Source of the DNA: VFKU01 sp964411925
GTDB lineage: Bacteria; Hydrogenedentota; Hydrogenedentia; Hydrogenedentales; GCA-2746185
Assembly (NCBI GenBank): GCA_964411925.1
Contig: CAYPNI010000111.1
Location: 1 to 13,576, forward strand
DNA: 13,576 bases
Direction: 5' to 3'
The position numbers and the translations under genes are program-made. Each line of letters begins with the position of its first letter. The first letter of the stretch is position 1. Shown piece after piece: positions 1 through 7,360 of this stretch. The notes beneath the pieces are model-generated. The model searched no databases, had not been told where the DNA came from, and saw only the letters and a program-made list of their open reading frames with translations.

Positions 1-586
1 GCTGCTTGAGGCCGTAGGTGCCCGAGTTGACGATCTGGAGCACCTTGGCGCTCATACCGGCATCTTTTTCGATGATCGCGGCGACTTTCTCGACGGACGG
101 CTTCTCGTTCTGCATCTCGCGGACGATTTCGCGATAGAGCGTGGGTACCGACGGCACACCGCCCATCTGCAGGAGCAAATTCCGGATGCCGCTCTTTTCG
201 AGCTGGTCGCGCAGCGCGAATGCGCGCGTGATGAACTGCATGAGCAGGTACGGGTCGAACGGTTTCACCAGGAACTGGTGGACGATGGACGCCGTGCGGA
301 TGACCGTGTCGCCGCCGGGCGAGCCCGAGAGCGCGAAGCGAATCGTCTCCGGGAACCGGTCCATGACTTCAGAGAGAAAGTCGGCGCCGTGCATGCCGGG
401 CATGTGCATGTCCGAGATGACGATGTCGTAGGCTTCCTGGCTCATTTTTTCGAGTGCTTCCTGGCCGCTGGCGACGAATTCCATACCCCACTCGTTTCGC
501 ATGGGGCGCAACATGCGGCGAAGCGCCTGGCCGACGTTCTCGTCGTCGTCCACGAAGATGATTCTGCGTTTCTTTTTTTCGATCAT
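1..586 (-). CDS. Response regulator with HDOD output domain (3' end missing)
   Basis: Cytoplasmic receiver protein, 195 codons visible before the window edge. The receiver domain covers about residues 7-125: acidic pocket D13-D15, phosphoacceptor D59 in ISDMHMPG, S87 in the switch position (FALSGS) and K108 in LVKPF. A short linker then leads into an HDOD domain from about residue 140, beginning MGGVPSVPTLY and continuing to AKVLQIVNS. HDOD is a metal-free relative of HD phosphohydrolases that usually has a signalling or scaffolding role, so no enzymatic activity is claimed. The start ATG (586-584) overlaps the TGA of the upstream receiver/HD-GYP gene in the arrangement ATGA, which suggests translational coupling and fixes the start. 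Known REC-HDOD proteins are longer, so much of the HDOD domain and possibly further domains lie outside the window. The receiver resembles that of the neighbouring gene (both have RRMLR near residues 23-38), which suggests an old duplication. Confidence 0.9.
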   Translation of the reverse strand, partial: MIEKKKRRIIFVDDDENVGQALRRMLRPMRNEWGMEFVASGQEALEKMSQEAYDIVISDMHMPGMHGADFLSEVMDRFPETIRFALSGSPGGDTVIRTASIVHQFLVKPFDPYLLMQFITRAFALRDQLEKSGIRNLLLQMGGVPSVPTLYREIVREMQNEKPSVEKVAAIIEKDAGMSAKVLQIVNSGTYGLKQ

Positions 587-1749
587 GATTGGCCCTCGGT
601 GTCCGCGAAGCGAGCGCGGATCTCTTCAAACGTGTCAACGAGTCCCATGAAAGCGTCGAAGACCCGCGGTGCAAAATGAGAACCGCGGCCATTCTTCATG
701 TGCTCGAGCGTCTCCTCGATTGAAAACGCCTGCTTATACGGGCGCTGCGACCGCAGCGCGTCATACACGTCCGCCACGGCGACGACCTGCCCGCACATCG
801 GGATGTTGTCGCCGCTTAGTTGATTCGGATACCCGGAGCCATCCCACTTCTCGTGGTGCGTCAGAATAATGGTGGCGGCCATGGTGCGCAGCGCATCGAC
901 GTTGTCCGGCCGGTCCGACTGCACCGACGAGTCAAGCGAGTCCAGGAACGTCGCCACGCCTTTGGGCTGCGCCGTCAGGATAGACGCGCCGATTTCGCAG
1001 TGCCGCTCCATGATCGTCCGTTCTTCGGGCGTCAGCGGACCGTTCTTCAGCAGGATGCGGTCCGGAATGCCGATTTTTCCGAGGTCGTGCAGCGGGCTGG
1101 TGAGAAAGATGAGTTCTACATCGCTTGCGGGCACGTCGAGTGCGCTCGCCAACGCCTTGCAGCAACATGCGACGCGGATGACGTGATCCCCGGTTTCCTC
1201 GTCGCGGAATTCGCCGGCCTTGGCAAGCCGCCAGATGATGTCGCGGCGGGCGAGCTCTAGATCGGCGGTGCGTTCGCGAACGCGCTGCTCGAGGATGACG
1301 TTTTGATCGCGCAACTGGTCCTGGTAGGACTTGAGGCGCAGGACGCTGCGGATACGGGCGACGAGGTCCTCCTGACCGACGGGTTTGTTGAGCAGGTCGG
1401 TCGCGCCGAGATCGAGCGCGCGCCGCTTGAGGTCGGCTTCGGCATTGCCCGTCAGGATGATAATCGGGATATTGCGCGTGTTTTCGCGTTCACGCAGAAT
1501 GCCCAGCAGGTCGAGCCCGTTCTTGATCGGCATGTTGACGTCGGAGATCACGGCGTCGAATTCAGACTGGTCTGAGAGTGCGACCGCTTCGTCCACGCTG
1601 TTGACGAAGACCATGTCCCACGCGTCCCGGTGCACGCGGAGCATGCGCCGAATCCCGTTCAGGAAGTTCGGTTCGTCGTCAACGAAGAGCAGGCGCTTTC
1701 GGCTCGCCCCCACCTCGACTTCTGGTTCCTGGAGTTCAGTCGCTAGCAT
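583..1749 (-). CDS. Response regulator with HD-GYP domain (probable c-di-GMP phosphodiesterase)
   Basis: Protein of 388 residues. The receiver domain spans about 18-138: FVDDE at 22-26, phosphoacceptor D70 in ISDVNMP, T100 in ILTG, K122 in NKP. A predicted coiled linker (about 140-175) joins it to an HD-GYP domain (about 170-370). The family's metal-binding and signature residues are all visible: ETGDH with H189, HDLGKIGIPD with H221/D222, H250, HHE at 298-300, GYP at 306-308 and VADVYDAL with D327. HD-GYP proteins with this full set hydrolyse cyclic di-GMP, so activity is likely though inferred. About 25 residues rich in Asp/Ser (roughly 262-288) lie between the H250 helix and the HHE motif and look longer than in minimal HD-GYP domains. 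The start is supported by AAGGGGAG just upstream of the ATG at 1749. The gene begins 9 nt after the histidine kinase stop and overlaps the next gene by 4 nt. It is a natural target of that kinase. Confidence 0.95.
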   Translation of the reverse strand: MLATELQEPEVEVGASRKRLLFVDDEPNFLNGIRRMLRVHRDAWDMVFVNSVDEAVALSDQSEFDAVISDVNMPIKNGLDLLGILRERENTRNIPIIILTGNAEADLKRRALDLGATDLLNKPVGQEDLVARIRSVLRLKSYQDQLRDQNVILEQRVRERTADLELARRDIIWRLAKAGEFRDEETGDHVIRVACCCKALASALDVPASDVELIFLTSPLHDLGKIGIPDRILLKNGPLTPEERTIMERHCEIGASILTAQPKGVATFLDSLDSSVQSDRPDNVDALRTMAATIILTHHEKWDGSGYPNQLSGDNIPMCGQVVAVADVYDALRSQRPYKQAFSIEETLEHMKNGRGSHFAPRVFDAFMGLVDTFEEIRARFADTEGQS

Positions 1750-1758
1750 GCGCTCCCC

Positions 1759-4632
1759 TTAATGGCCCGGCGTGGCTGCGGCCAGCTCAGCGTCTTCAGT
1801 CGTCACGCCCGCGTCGGCCAACGGCAGGCGAATCGTGAATGTCGTGCCGACGCCCACCGTCGAGTCCACTTCGATGGTGCCGGCGTGCTTCTCCACGATG
1901 ACCGTGTGTACGAGTGCAAGACCCTGTCCGGTGCCCTTGCCGACGCCCTTCGTCGTGAAGAACGGGTCAAAGATCTTGCTGCGGATGTTTTCGGGAATAC
2001 CAGTGCCGGTGTCTGAAATGCGAAGCTCGGCCCATCCATCCACCACGCCGGTTGAAACCGAAATTTTGCCCTTGCCTTTCGCGCCATCGCCGACGGCGTC
2101 GCCAATCGCGTGACTCGCGTTGACGATGATGTTCAGGATGACCTGGTTGAACGAACCGGGCAGGCAAGGCACCTCCGGCAGGTGCTCGTCGAGATCGAGT
2201 TCGATGTCCGCGACGTACTTCCACTCGTTGCGCGCGACGGCGATCGTGTTTCGAATCGCGTGATTGACGTCGATGGCCTTCTTGTCTTCGATGCCGGGGT
2301 GGGCGAATTCCTTCATCGCGCGCACGATTTCGGCGACCCGGGCGTTGCCCTCGATCGATTGCTCGATCGCGATGGGGATTTCCTCTTTAAGGTATTGCAG
2401 GTCGATTTCCTCGATCAGTCGCTCGATCGCCTCGGCCTGGTCGTCTGCGGGCTCCTTAGAGGAGATCGTCTGCACCAACGCCTCGCACTTGTTCAGCATG
2501 GTGAGGATGCCGTTGAACGACTGCTGGAAGAACCGGATGTTGTCGCCGATGTATTGCGTGGGCGTATTGATCTCGTGCGCGATGCCGGAGGCCAGCTCAC
2601 CGATGGCTTCCATCTTTTGCGCCTGGATCAACTGGGCCTCGAGCGACGCTTCCTTCGTCACGTCGTACGACACGATTACGAAGTTGATGATGCCGCCGAT
2701 GGCGTCGCGCACGGGCGAGATGGTCGTTTCCGCCTGATAGAGCGTGCCGTCTTTGCGAGAATTCGCGATGCGGCCCTTCCACACGCGGCCGGCGCGGATG
2801 GTGTCGCGCATCTCGTCCAGCACGGCCGCGTCGCGCTCTCCCGCGTGGATGAGATCGTTGTGCTTGCCGACCGCCTCATCACGCGAATACTTCGTCAGAC
2901 GCTCGAACGAAGGATTAACGTAGACGATATAACCCTCGGTATCGGTGACGATGATCGACTCTGCGGCCTGTTCGAGTGCGGTCGTCAGCCGTACGCGTTC
3001 CTCTTCCTCGCGCTTGCGGTCGCTGATGTCGCGCCAGACCATGTAGAGCACGTCCCGGCCACCGTACGGAATCAGCGTCAACACCACTTCGACCCAGAAC
3101 GCACGCCCGTCGACGGTCTGGCAGACCCACTCGTATCGGTGCTCGCCTTTGCGCTTGGCCACTTCGATCATCGCCGACTCTTTCTCGACGGACCCGAGGC
3201 CGTCCGGCTGCACGGGCGGATGGAACGAGGCCGGATCGGCGCTCAAGAGCTGCGCCTTCGCGGTAAACCCGAGCATCTCCATGGCGGCTTCATTGCAGTC
3301 GATATAGCGCTCGCCGTCGAAGACGAGAACGGCGTCGGAGGATTTTTCGAAGAGGGTGCGGAACTTTCGCTCGCTTTCCCGGAGCGATTCGACCGCACTC
3401 AGGCGGCCCGAAATTTCGTTCTTGAGCTGCTGATTGCGGATGGTCAGCTCGGCCTCGCGGCTCGCCAGCGAATCGACCATTTCCTCGAAGGTGTGCGTGA
3501 GCTCGCCGATCTCGTCGTTGCCGAGGTTCGGGAAATTGGAGACGCCATGCTGCGCGAACGCGCGCGTGGCTTGTTCGAGCGCCAACACGCGATTGATGAA
3601 CAACTGGCGAAAACTCGCGCGCAGCAGCAGCACGAGTATGAGCGCAAGCACGAGGGCGGACAGATAGAGCTTCCACGTGAGCAGCGTCAGTTGCGCGTAA
3701 AGCGCGGTGCTGGTGACGGCCGAGGTCACCGTCCAATCGAGACGGGCCAGTTTGGTCGAGTAGACGTGTATGTCCCCTTCGCGCAATTTCATCTCGACGA
3801 GCGTCTTCGAGCCCGACGATCGCTCGCCCCCGGGCGGGCGTACCCCGGCGATGGCCTGGATCGCGTTATCGGACCAGCGGGGCTCAGACGAACCCAGGAG
3901 CTTGCGTTCGCTGTCGAACAGCGCAAGCGTTCCGAATCCTTCGCGTTCGTTGAGCCCTGCCTGGGCCAGGATTTCGCGGAGCCGGAAGTCGCCGCCGCTG
4001 ACGCCGACGAACCGGCCGTTGACGTGAATGGGAACGAGCAATCTCGCGCACAAACCTTCGGCCGTGCCGGAAACTGACAGTGTCGTCCAGACGGGTAGTT
4101 GCTCGGGATTGTTGGAGGGCGACGCGAGTTCCGCGTCGATCGGAGTTTCGCTCCGGATCCGGTCCGTAGCCGAATCGACGAACTCGATCGTAATACCGGG
4201 ATCGATCAGGCGGATGAATACATGTTCAAAGTCAGCCGTCGCGATCGAACGAAGGTCGTTCATCACAGAGGCGAGCGTAACGACGGAGATCCGCGTCGAG
4301 TCTGACCAGGTAGCGGGACGCGGGCCCGTGATCCGGACATCGTTCGACGGCGGGACTTGAAGCGCCTGGACCGAGTCCTCCGTCGCCGCGGCGAGCGCTT
4401 CTGTGAGCGTCGCGTTCACGCCCACGGCGTGCGCCTCCCGCGCGCTGAGTTCGCGATCGATGCGCTCGACGAAGAGATCGGCGAGCGAAGTGAGCCGGGA
4501 GTTGTTGGCCGCGAGAATGCTTGACTCCTGGGAGAGGACGATGAGTCGCGTCGCAAGCAGGCAAAGGCTCAGGCTGATCACCAGCACGAGCAGGAATATC
4601 TTGCCCTCGACTTTGTCCGGAAGGATCTTCAT
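1759..4632 (-). CDS. Membrane sensor histidine kinase (dCache-HAMP-PAS-PAS-HK)
   Basis: Protein of 957 residues. A transmembrane helix at about 11-32 and another at about 319-338 enclose a periplasmic sensor of some 285 residues. Near 198-220 this sensor carries the Cache-like segment LLVPIHVNGRFVGVSGGDF, so a small-molecule-binding dCache fold is likely. Then come HAMP (about 340-392), PAS 1 (about 420-537, with DISDRK closing it), PAS 2 (about 550-660) and a dimerisation/phosphoacceptor region with ASGIAHEINTPTQ, H686 being the phosphorylated histidine. The ATPase domain has an N box around N834/N838, the G1 motif DTGTGIP (874-880), the F box FDPFF (888-892) and GTGQGLAL (900-907). It has no receiver of its own, so the phosphoryl group must pass to separate proteins. 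The two downstream receiver genes, 9 nt away and overlapping, are the obvious partners. The ligand cannot be told from the sequence. The Shine-Dalgarno is weak (CGGGG directly before ATG), so the exact start is less certain. Confidence 0.95.
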   Translation of the reverse strand: MKILPDKVEGKIFLLVLVISLSLCLLATRLIVLSQESSILAANNSRLTSLADLFVERIDRELSAREAHAVGVNATLTEALAAATEDSVQALQVPPSNDVRITGPRPATWSDSTRISVVTLASVMNDLRSIATADFEHVFIRLIDPGITIEFVDSATDRIRSETPIDAELASPSNNPEQLPVWTTLSVSGTAEGLCARLLVPIHVNGRFVGVSGGDFRLREILAQAGLNEREGFGTLALFDSERKLLGSSEPRWSDNAIQAIAGVRPPGGERSSGSKTLVEMKLREGDIHVYSTKLARLDWTVTSAVTSTALYAQLTLLTWKLYLSALVLALILVLLLRASFRQLFINRVLALEQATRAFAQHGVSNFPNLGNDEIGELTHTFEEMVDSLASREAELTIRNQQLKNEISGRLSAVESLRESERKFRTLFEKSSDAVLVFDGERYIDCNEAAMEMLGFTAKAQLLSADPASFHPPVQPDGLGSVEKESAMIEVAKRKGEHRYEWVCQTVDGRAFWVEVVLTLIPYGGRDVLYMVWRDISDRKREEEERVRLTTALEQAAESIIVTDTEGYIVYVNPSFERLTKYSRDEAVGKHNDLIHAGERDAAVLDEMRDTIRAGRVWKGRIANSRKDGTLYQAETTISPVRDAIGGIINFVIVSYDVTKEASLEAQLIQAQKMEAIGELASGIAHEINTPTQYIGDNIRFFQQSFNGILTMLNKCEALVQTISSKEPADDQAEAIERLIEEIDLQYLKEEIPIAIEQSIEGNARVAEIVRAMKEFAHPGIEDKKAIDVNHAIRNTIAVARNEWKYVADIELDLDEHLPEVPCLPGSFNQVILNIIVNASHAIGDAVGDGAKGKGKISVSTGVVDGWAELRISDTGTGIPENIRSKIFDPFFTTKGVGKGTGQGLALVHTVIVEKHAGTIEVDSTVGVGTTFTIRLPLADAGVTTEDAELAAATPGH

Positions 4633-4653
4633 CCCCGTTCACGCCGTCGGAGG

Positions 4654-4677
4654 GCCCGGCCGGGCGTTGCCGCCCGG
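4654..4677 (-). promoter_or_regulatory. GC-rich palindrome/hairpin cluster in the kinase leader
   Basis: The sequence has a perfect 12-bp palindrome GCCCGGCCGGGC (4654-4665). Its right half CCGGGC (4660-4665) can instead pair with GCCCGG at 4672-4677 around a 6-nt loop. Three mutually exclusive pairing blocks therefore sit about 22-45 nt upstream of the histidine kinase ATG. This could be a leader structure affecting translation or a protein-binding site. No U-run follows, so it is not a typical terminator. In GC-rich DNA such blocks also arise by chance. Confidence 0.25.
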
Positions 4678-4952
4678 AAGAGTCCCCCGCCGTTGTTCCC
4701 CCTTCGTCGTGCCAGATCCGTTGCCGCGACCGTGCGCGGACCGAATACGGCCGGCCCCCAGTCCACGCCCCTGCGCCATCCCCACGAATCGTAACGTGTT
4801 TCGGCACAGGTACTTATGAAACGGGAGCCTAACTGGCGTCGTTCCACTCTTTACTGTACCCGACGATTTCTCATATTGACAAAGGGTTTACGGTGAAATC
4901 GGGGCCATTTTCCCGCGGATTGCGCCGCGTACTTTCCTACGGTCGACGGACC

Positions 4953-4962
4953 TTGCTACGAT
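4953..4962 (+). promoter_or_regulatory. Possible extended -10 element for the membrane-protein/waaF transcript
   Basis: TTGCTACGAT contains TACGAT, which matches the outer bases of TATAAT, about 48-72 nt ahead of the two candidate starts of the next gene. The region about 17 nt further upstream (TTCCTA) matches a -35 box only poorly. It is offered as the best visible candidate in this interval, without strong support. Confidence 0.2.
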
Positions 4963-5010
4963 CGCGTGACGCCTCTGCGCATGGCACGCGAGGTCTGGAG
5001 TACCTGAGCC

Positions 5011-5379
5011 ATGGCCGACCAATCGGGGGATTCGATGCCGCTCGGGCTCGGTCCGCGAATCTGGCGGCGACTCACGCAGTGGCGGCCCCGGCAGCGCGTC
5101 AGCCTGTTTCTCATGATCGCGATGATCGTCGCGCTGCTACTCGGGGTCCGCATCATCGAGGTCCGCGGGGATCCGCGGGGGCTGGCCTGGTTTCTGGCGT
5201 TGTATTTCGTGTTCTTCCTGCTGGTCATTGGCCGCGCCGTATTCGAGTTGTTCGATATCGTTCGGGAGCACGTTCGCGATCGTGAAGCCGTGTTTCGCAC
5301 GACGTTTGCGGAGGACGGCTTTTCAGGCGAGTTGGGCCGGCGCGTCGGAAAATCCGACGGCGGCTCCTGGCCGGAGTAG
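5011..5379 (+). CDS. Small membrane protein of unknown function, two predicted helices
   Basis: The gene encodes 122 residues. After a basic, cytoplasm-like N-terminus (RIWRRLTQWRPRQR, about 16-29) come two hydrophobic segments, about 30-47 (VSLFLMIAMIVALLLGVR) and about 58-78 (GLAWFLALYFVFFLLVIGR), with a short loop between them. A charged C-terminal tail of about 45 residues includes a helical stretch, FDIVREHVRDREAVFRTTF. The positive-inside rule places both termini in the cytoplasm. I recognise no family. Two starts are possible: ATG at 5011 with GGAG 10 nt upstream, or ATG at 5035 (residue 9) preceded by GGGGGA at a better distance. The stop lies 9 nt before waaF, so the two are probably co-transcribed, which hints at an envelope-related role but proves none. 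Confidence 0.7.
   Translation: MADQSGDSMPLGLGPRIWRRLTQWRPRQRVSLFLMIAMIVALLLGVRIIEVRGDPRGLAWFLALYFVFFLLVIGRAVFELFDIVREHVRDREAVFRTTFAEDGFSGELGRRVGKSDGGSWPE
5343..5359. repeat. Perfect 7-bp inverted repeat with AAA loop upstream of waaF
   Basis: CGTCGGA, AAA, TCCGACG form a perfect inverted repeat inside the last codons of the small membrane-protein gene, 29-45 nt ahead of the waaF start and just upstream of a TAGAAT element. It could be an operator, an mRNA hairpin between the two cistrons, or coding coincidence. No T-run follows, so it is not an intrinsic terminator. Confidence 0.4.
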
Positions 5380-5382
5380 AAT
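5377..5382 (+). promoter_or_regulatory. Possible internal -10 box (TAGAAT) directly before waaF
   Basis: TAGAAT overlaps the stop codon of the preceding gene and lies 6 nt before the waaF ATG. If used, transcription would begin at or next to the start codon and yield a leaderless waaF message. No convincing -35 box is seen; the position about 18 nt upstream is occupied by the right arm of the inverted repeat. Confidence 0.25.
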
Positions 5383-5388
5383 CGGGGG

Positions 5389-6429
5389 ATGGCCAAAAAA
5401 ACGGGACAGGACCCGGAGCGCATCCTGGCGCTCGTGCCCAATTGGATCGGTGACGCGGCGATGTGCACCGCGGCGCTTCGCACGCTGCATCGCCGATTTC
5501 CGAGGGCCCGCCTCGAGGTCGCCGGGCGCGAGGCCATTGTCGATCTGTTGAAGGGCCTGCCGTACATCAGCGACACGCACGTGCTGCCGAAGCAGCCCGG
5601 GTTCGTGGCCATGGCGGCGCTGGGCCGTAAACTTCGCTCCTCGGCGCGCGACCTGGTCGTGGTCTTCCCGCACTCGTTTCGCGCCGCCCTGCTTGCGAAA
5701 TTGACCGGCTCGCGGCGCGTCGTGGGATATGCGCGTAACGCCCGGTCGTGGCTGCTTGACGACAAGGTCGAGCCGAATCGGGTGGCCGGCAAAATCGAGC
5801 CCGTGTACATGGTGTGGGAGTACCTCGACTTGCTTCAGCCGCTGGACTGCTCGTACGACGGGTTCGGCCTGGAGCTGGTGGCCGATCCGCTGGCCGTGGC
5901 GCGCGTCAAGGAGTATCTCGTGGGTGATCGGCCGCTCGTGGGGATTGCGCCCGGCGCCGCATACGGCCCGAGCAAGCGATGGCCCGTCGAGCGGTTTGCC
6001 GAAGTCGCCGACCGGCTCGTGGACGAGGCGGGCGCGGAGTGCGTGCTGTTGACGGGGCCGGGCGAGGAAGACACGCGCGACGCGATCCGGAAACTGGCCA
6101 GACACGAGTTGCTCATCTGCGACGAGGGCCGGCCGACGATTGATACGCTCAAGGCGACGGTTTCACTGCTCAAGCTCGTCGTGTGCAACGACTCGGGCCC
6201 GCGTCATGTCGCAACGGCCATGGGCGTGCCGGCCGTGTGCATCATGGGGCCGACGCGCCCGGTGTACACCGAGGGACCCTACGAGACGGGACGCGTGTTG
6301 CGGGTGGACGTGGACTGCGGGCCCTGCCAGCAACCGATCTGCAAGACGGACCACCGCTGCATGAAACTCGTCACGCCGGATGCCGTGGTTCACGCGGCGC
6401 TGGCGTACCTGCCCAAAGCGCGGGTCTAA
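5389..6429 (+). CDS. waaF: ADP-heptose--LPS heptosyltransferase II (GT9 family)
   Basis: Cytoplasmic or inner-membrane-associated glycosyltransferase that adds the second L-glycero-D-manno-heptose to the LPS inner core from ADP-heptose. The 346 residues match the normal WaaF length. The N-terminal Rossmann half starts with LVPNWIGDAAM (15-25), in which D22 corresponds to the conserved acidic catalytic residue. VVFPHSFRAALLAKLTG (91-107) is typical of WaaF. The C-terminal half has the nucleotide-sugar region GIAPGAAYGPSKRWP (185-199), then LTGPGEEDTR (221-230) and CNDSGPRHVATAMGVP (266-281). Near the end is the cysteine cluster CGPCQQPIC...RCM (C310, C313, C318, C324) that many WaaF proteins share. 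The GPSKRWP motif favours WaaF over WaaC or WaaQ. The acceptor in this organism could still differ from the enterobacterial core. The gene follows the small membrane-protein gene by 9 nt and converges on the crotonase gene with only 14 nt between stops. Confidence 0.92.
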   Translation: MAKKTGQDPERILALVPNWIGDAAMCTAALRTLHRRFPRARLEVAGREAIVDLLKGLPYISDTHVLPKQPGFVAMAALGRKLRSSARDLVVVFPHSFRAALLAKLTGSRRVVGYARNARSWLLDDKVEPNRVAGKIEPVYMVWEYLDLLQPLDCSYDGFGLELVADPLAVARVKEYLVGDRPLVGIAPGAAYGPSKRWPVERFAEVADRLVDEAGAECVLLTGPGEEDTRDAIRKLARHELLICDEGRPTIDTLKATVSLLKLVVCNDSGPRHVATAMGVPAVCIMGPTRPVYTEGPYETGRVLRVDVDCGPCQQPICKTDHRCMKLVTPDAVVHAALAYLPKARV

Positions 6430-6443
6430 CGCCGCCCTGCACC

Positions 6444-7274
6444 CTATTCAATCCTGGTCCGGTAGTCGCCGAACTTTTCGTCGCGTTCGGTCAGCGCCTT
6501 TGGAAGGTTCTCGCGCGCCTTCGCGAAAAAGGCCTTGGCGTGTTCCGTTTGCGTGGCGAGCGCCTGGAGTTCCGTGCCGGCGCGAAGCGCGTTGCGCATC
6601 CCCATGAGTTCCATCGCGCGGTGGACCGACCGTTTGTTGAATTGTTGCACCTCGGACGGGACCTTGGCGACGCGCTCAGCGATCGCGAGGACTTCCGATT
6701 CGAGATTCGCCGCGGGATACGCGCGCGTCGCGAACCCCCATTGCGCTGCATCGGCGCCGGTGATCGCGTCGCCGGTCAGCATCATCTCGAGGGCATGCCG
6801 CATGCCCACGAGCCAGGGGAAAATCTGCGCATCGGGCGGGCTGATGATGCGCGTGACCGGGTAGCCGATCTTCGCGTCTTCGGCGACATAGACCAGATCG
6901 CAGGCCGTGGCGAGTTCCGTGCCCCCGGCGAGGCAGTGCCCGTGGACCTGCGCGATGACAGGCTTGGCGAGGTCCCAGATACGGAATGCGCCCTCGACGA
7001 CGTGGCGCGACCACTGCCCGAGCCCCGACGCGGTGTGATAGGGCTGATCGGCGTAGTTGTCCGCGCTGAGATCGTACCCCGCGCAGAAGTCCTTGCCCGC
7101 GCCGCGCAATATCGTCACGCGCACCGCGGCGTCGCGATCGGCGGCTTCGAGCGCTCCGAAGAGCTCACCGCGCAACGGATTGCACAGCGCGTTCCGTTTT
7201 TCCGGCCGGTTGAGCGTAATGCGCCGAACGCCGGGCGCGGGGTCGTCGATGAGCAGGTAAGCGTACGCGGGCAT
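6444..7274 (-). CDS. Enoyl-CoA hydratase/isomerase (crotonase) family protein
   Basis: Protein of 276 residues, the usual crotonase length. The start is set at ATG 7274 because GGAGGAA lies just ahead of it; a further in-frame ATG 21 nt upstream has no such site. Visible family features are ITLNRPEKRNAL (19-30), the first oxyanion-hole region DFCAGYDLS (62-70), the second, HGHCLAGGTELATACDLVY (111-129), with E120 at the first catalytic glutamate position, and AEDAKIGYPV (131-140). In classical hydratases the second catalytic Glu follows Gly-x-Pro; here that position is V140. The protein therefore belongs to crotonase relatives with the GGT(D/E)LA...IGYP pattern, and water addition to enoyl-CoA should not be assumed. 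A CoA-thioester substrate is likely. Nothing in the neighbourhood (waaF, methyltransferase) indicates the pathway. Confidence 0.9.
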   Translation of the reverse strand: MPAYAYLLIDDPAPGVRRITLNRPEKRNALCNPLRGELFGALEAADRDAAVRVTILRGAGKDFCAGYDLSADNYADQPYHTASGLGQWSRHVVEGAFRIWDLAKPVIAQVHGHCLAGGTELATACDLVYVAEDAKIGYPVTRIISPPDAQIFPWLVGMRHALEMMLTGDAITGADAAQWGFATRAYPAANLESEVLAIAERVAKVPSEVQQFNKRSVHRAMELMGMRNALRAGTELQALATQTEHAKAFFAKARENLPKALTERDEKFGDYRTRIE

Positions 7275-7277
7275 GGG

Positions 7278-7284
7278 TTCCTCC
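7278..7284 (-). promoter_or_regulatory. Shine-Dalgarno that decides the crotonase start
   Basis: On the minus strand GGAGGAA precedes ATG 7274, with 5 nt between GGAGG and the start codon. This favours the inner ATG over the one 7 codons upstream. Confidence 0.75.
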
Positions 7285-7360
7285 GCGCGCAACAATAGCG
7301 CAAATGGTGCTTGACCTGTAGGATACGGTGCGCGGGAGCCACAGCGCGAGGGGGATCACA

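Larger units (their letters stand above)
4633..5010. other. Divergent intergenic region without a gene
   Basis: These 378 bases separate the leftward kinase operon from the rightward membrane-protein/waaF pair and must contain both promoters. Open frames here have implausible Arg/Pro/Gly-rich translations and no ribosome-binding site, so I call no gene. A GC-rich palindrome cluster lies at 4654-4677. A weak extended -10-like TTGCTACGAT lies near 4953-4962. An isolated TTGACA at 4876-4881 has no acceptable -10 at the right distance. A short pairing GTTTC/GAAAC around 4799-4823 is too small to call an RNA. I looked for a cyclic-di-GMP (GEMM) riboswitch ahead of the kinase operon and did not find its conserved core. 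Confidence 0.6.

Noticed and set aside
2110..4077. Open frame of 655 codons on the plus strand, antisense to the kinase
   Set aside because: The minus frame carries every kinase motif. The plus translation is an Arg/Asp/Val/Leu-rich mirror of the GC-rich codon pattern with no recognisable domain and no ribosome site.
4790..4880. Possible cyclic-di-GMP (GEMM) riboswitch ahead of the kinase operon
   Set aside because: On the minus strand AAAGAGTGG-ACG superficially resembles part of GEMM, but the conserved CACGCACAGGGCAAACC core is absent and the helices do not form.
4876..4881. Perfect TTGACA -35 box on the plus strand
   Set aside because: No TATAAT-like sequence lies 16-18 nt downstream (TCGGGG is at 17), so it is probably coincidental.
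6183..7298. Plus-strand open frame spanning the end of waaF and the whole crotonase gene
   Set aside because: It overlaps two genes with clear motifs in other frames and has no family features.
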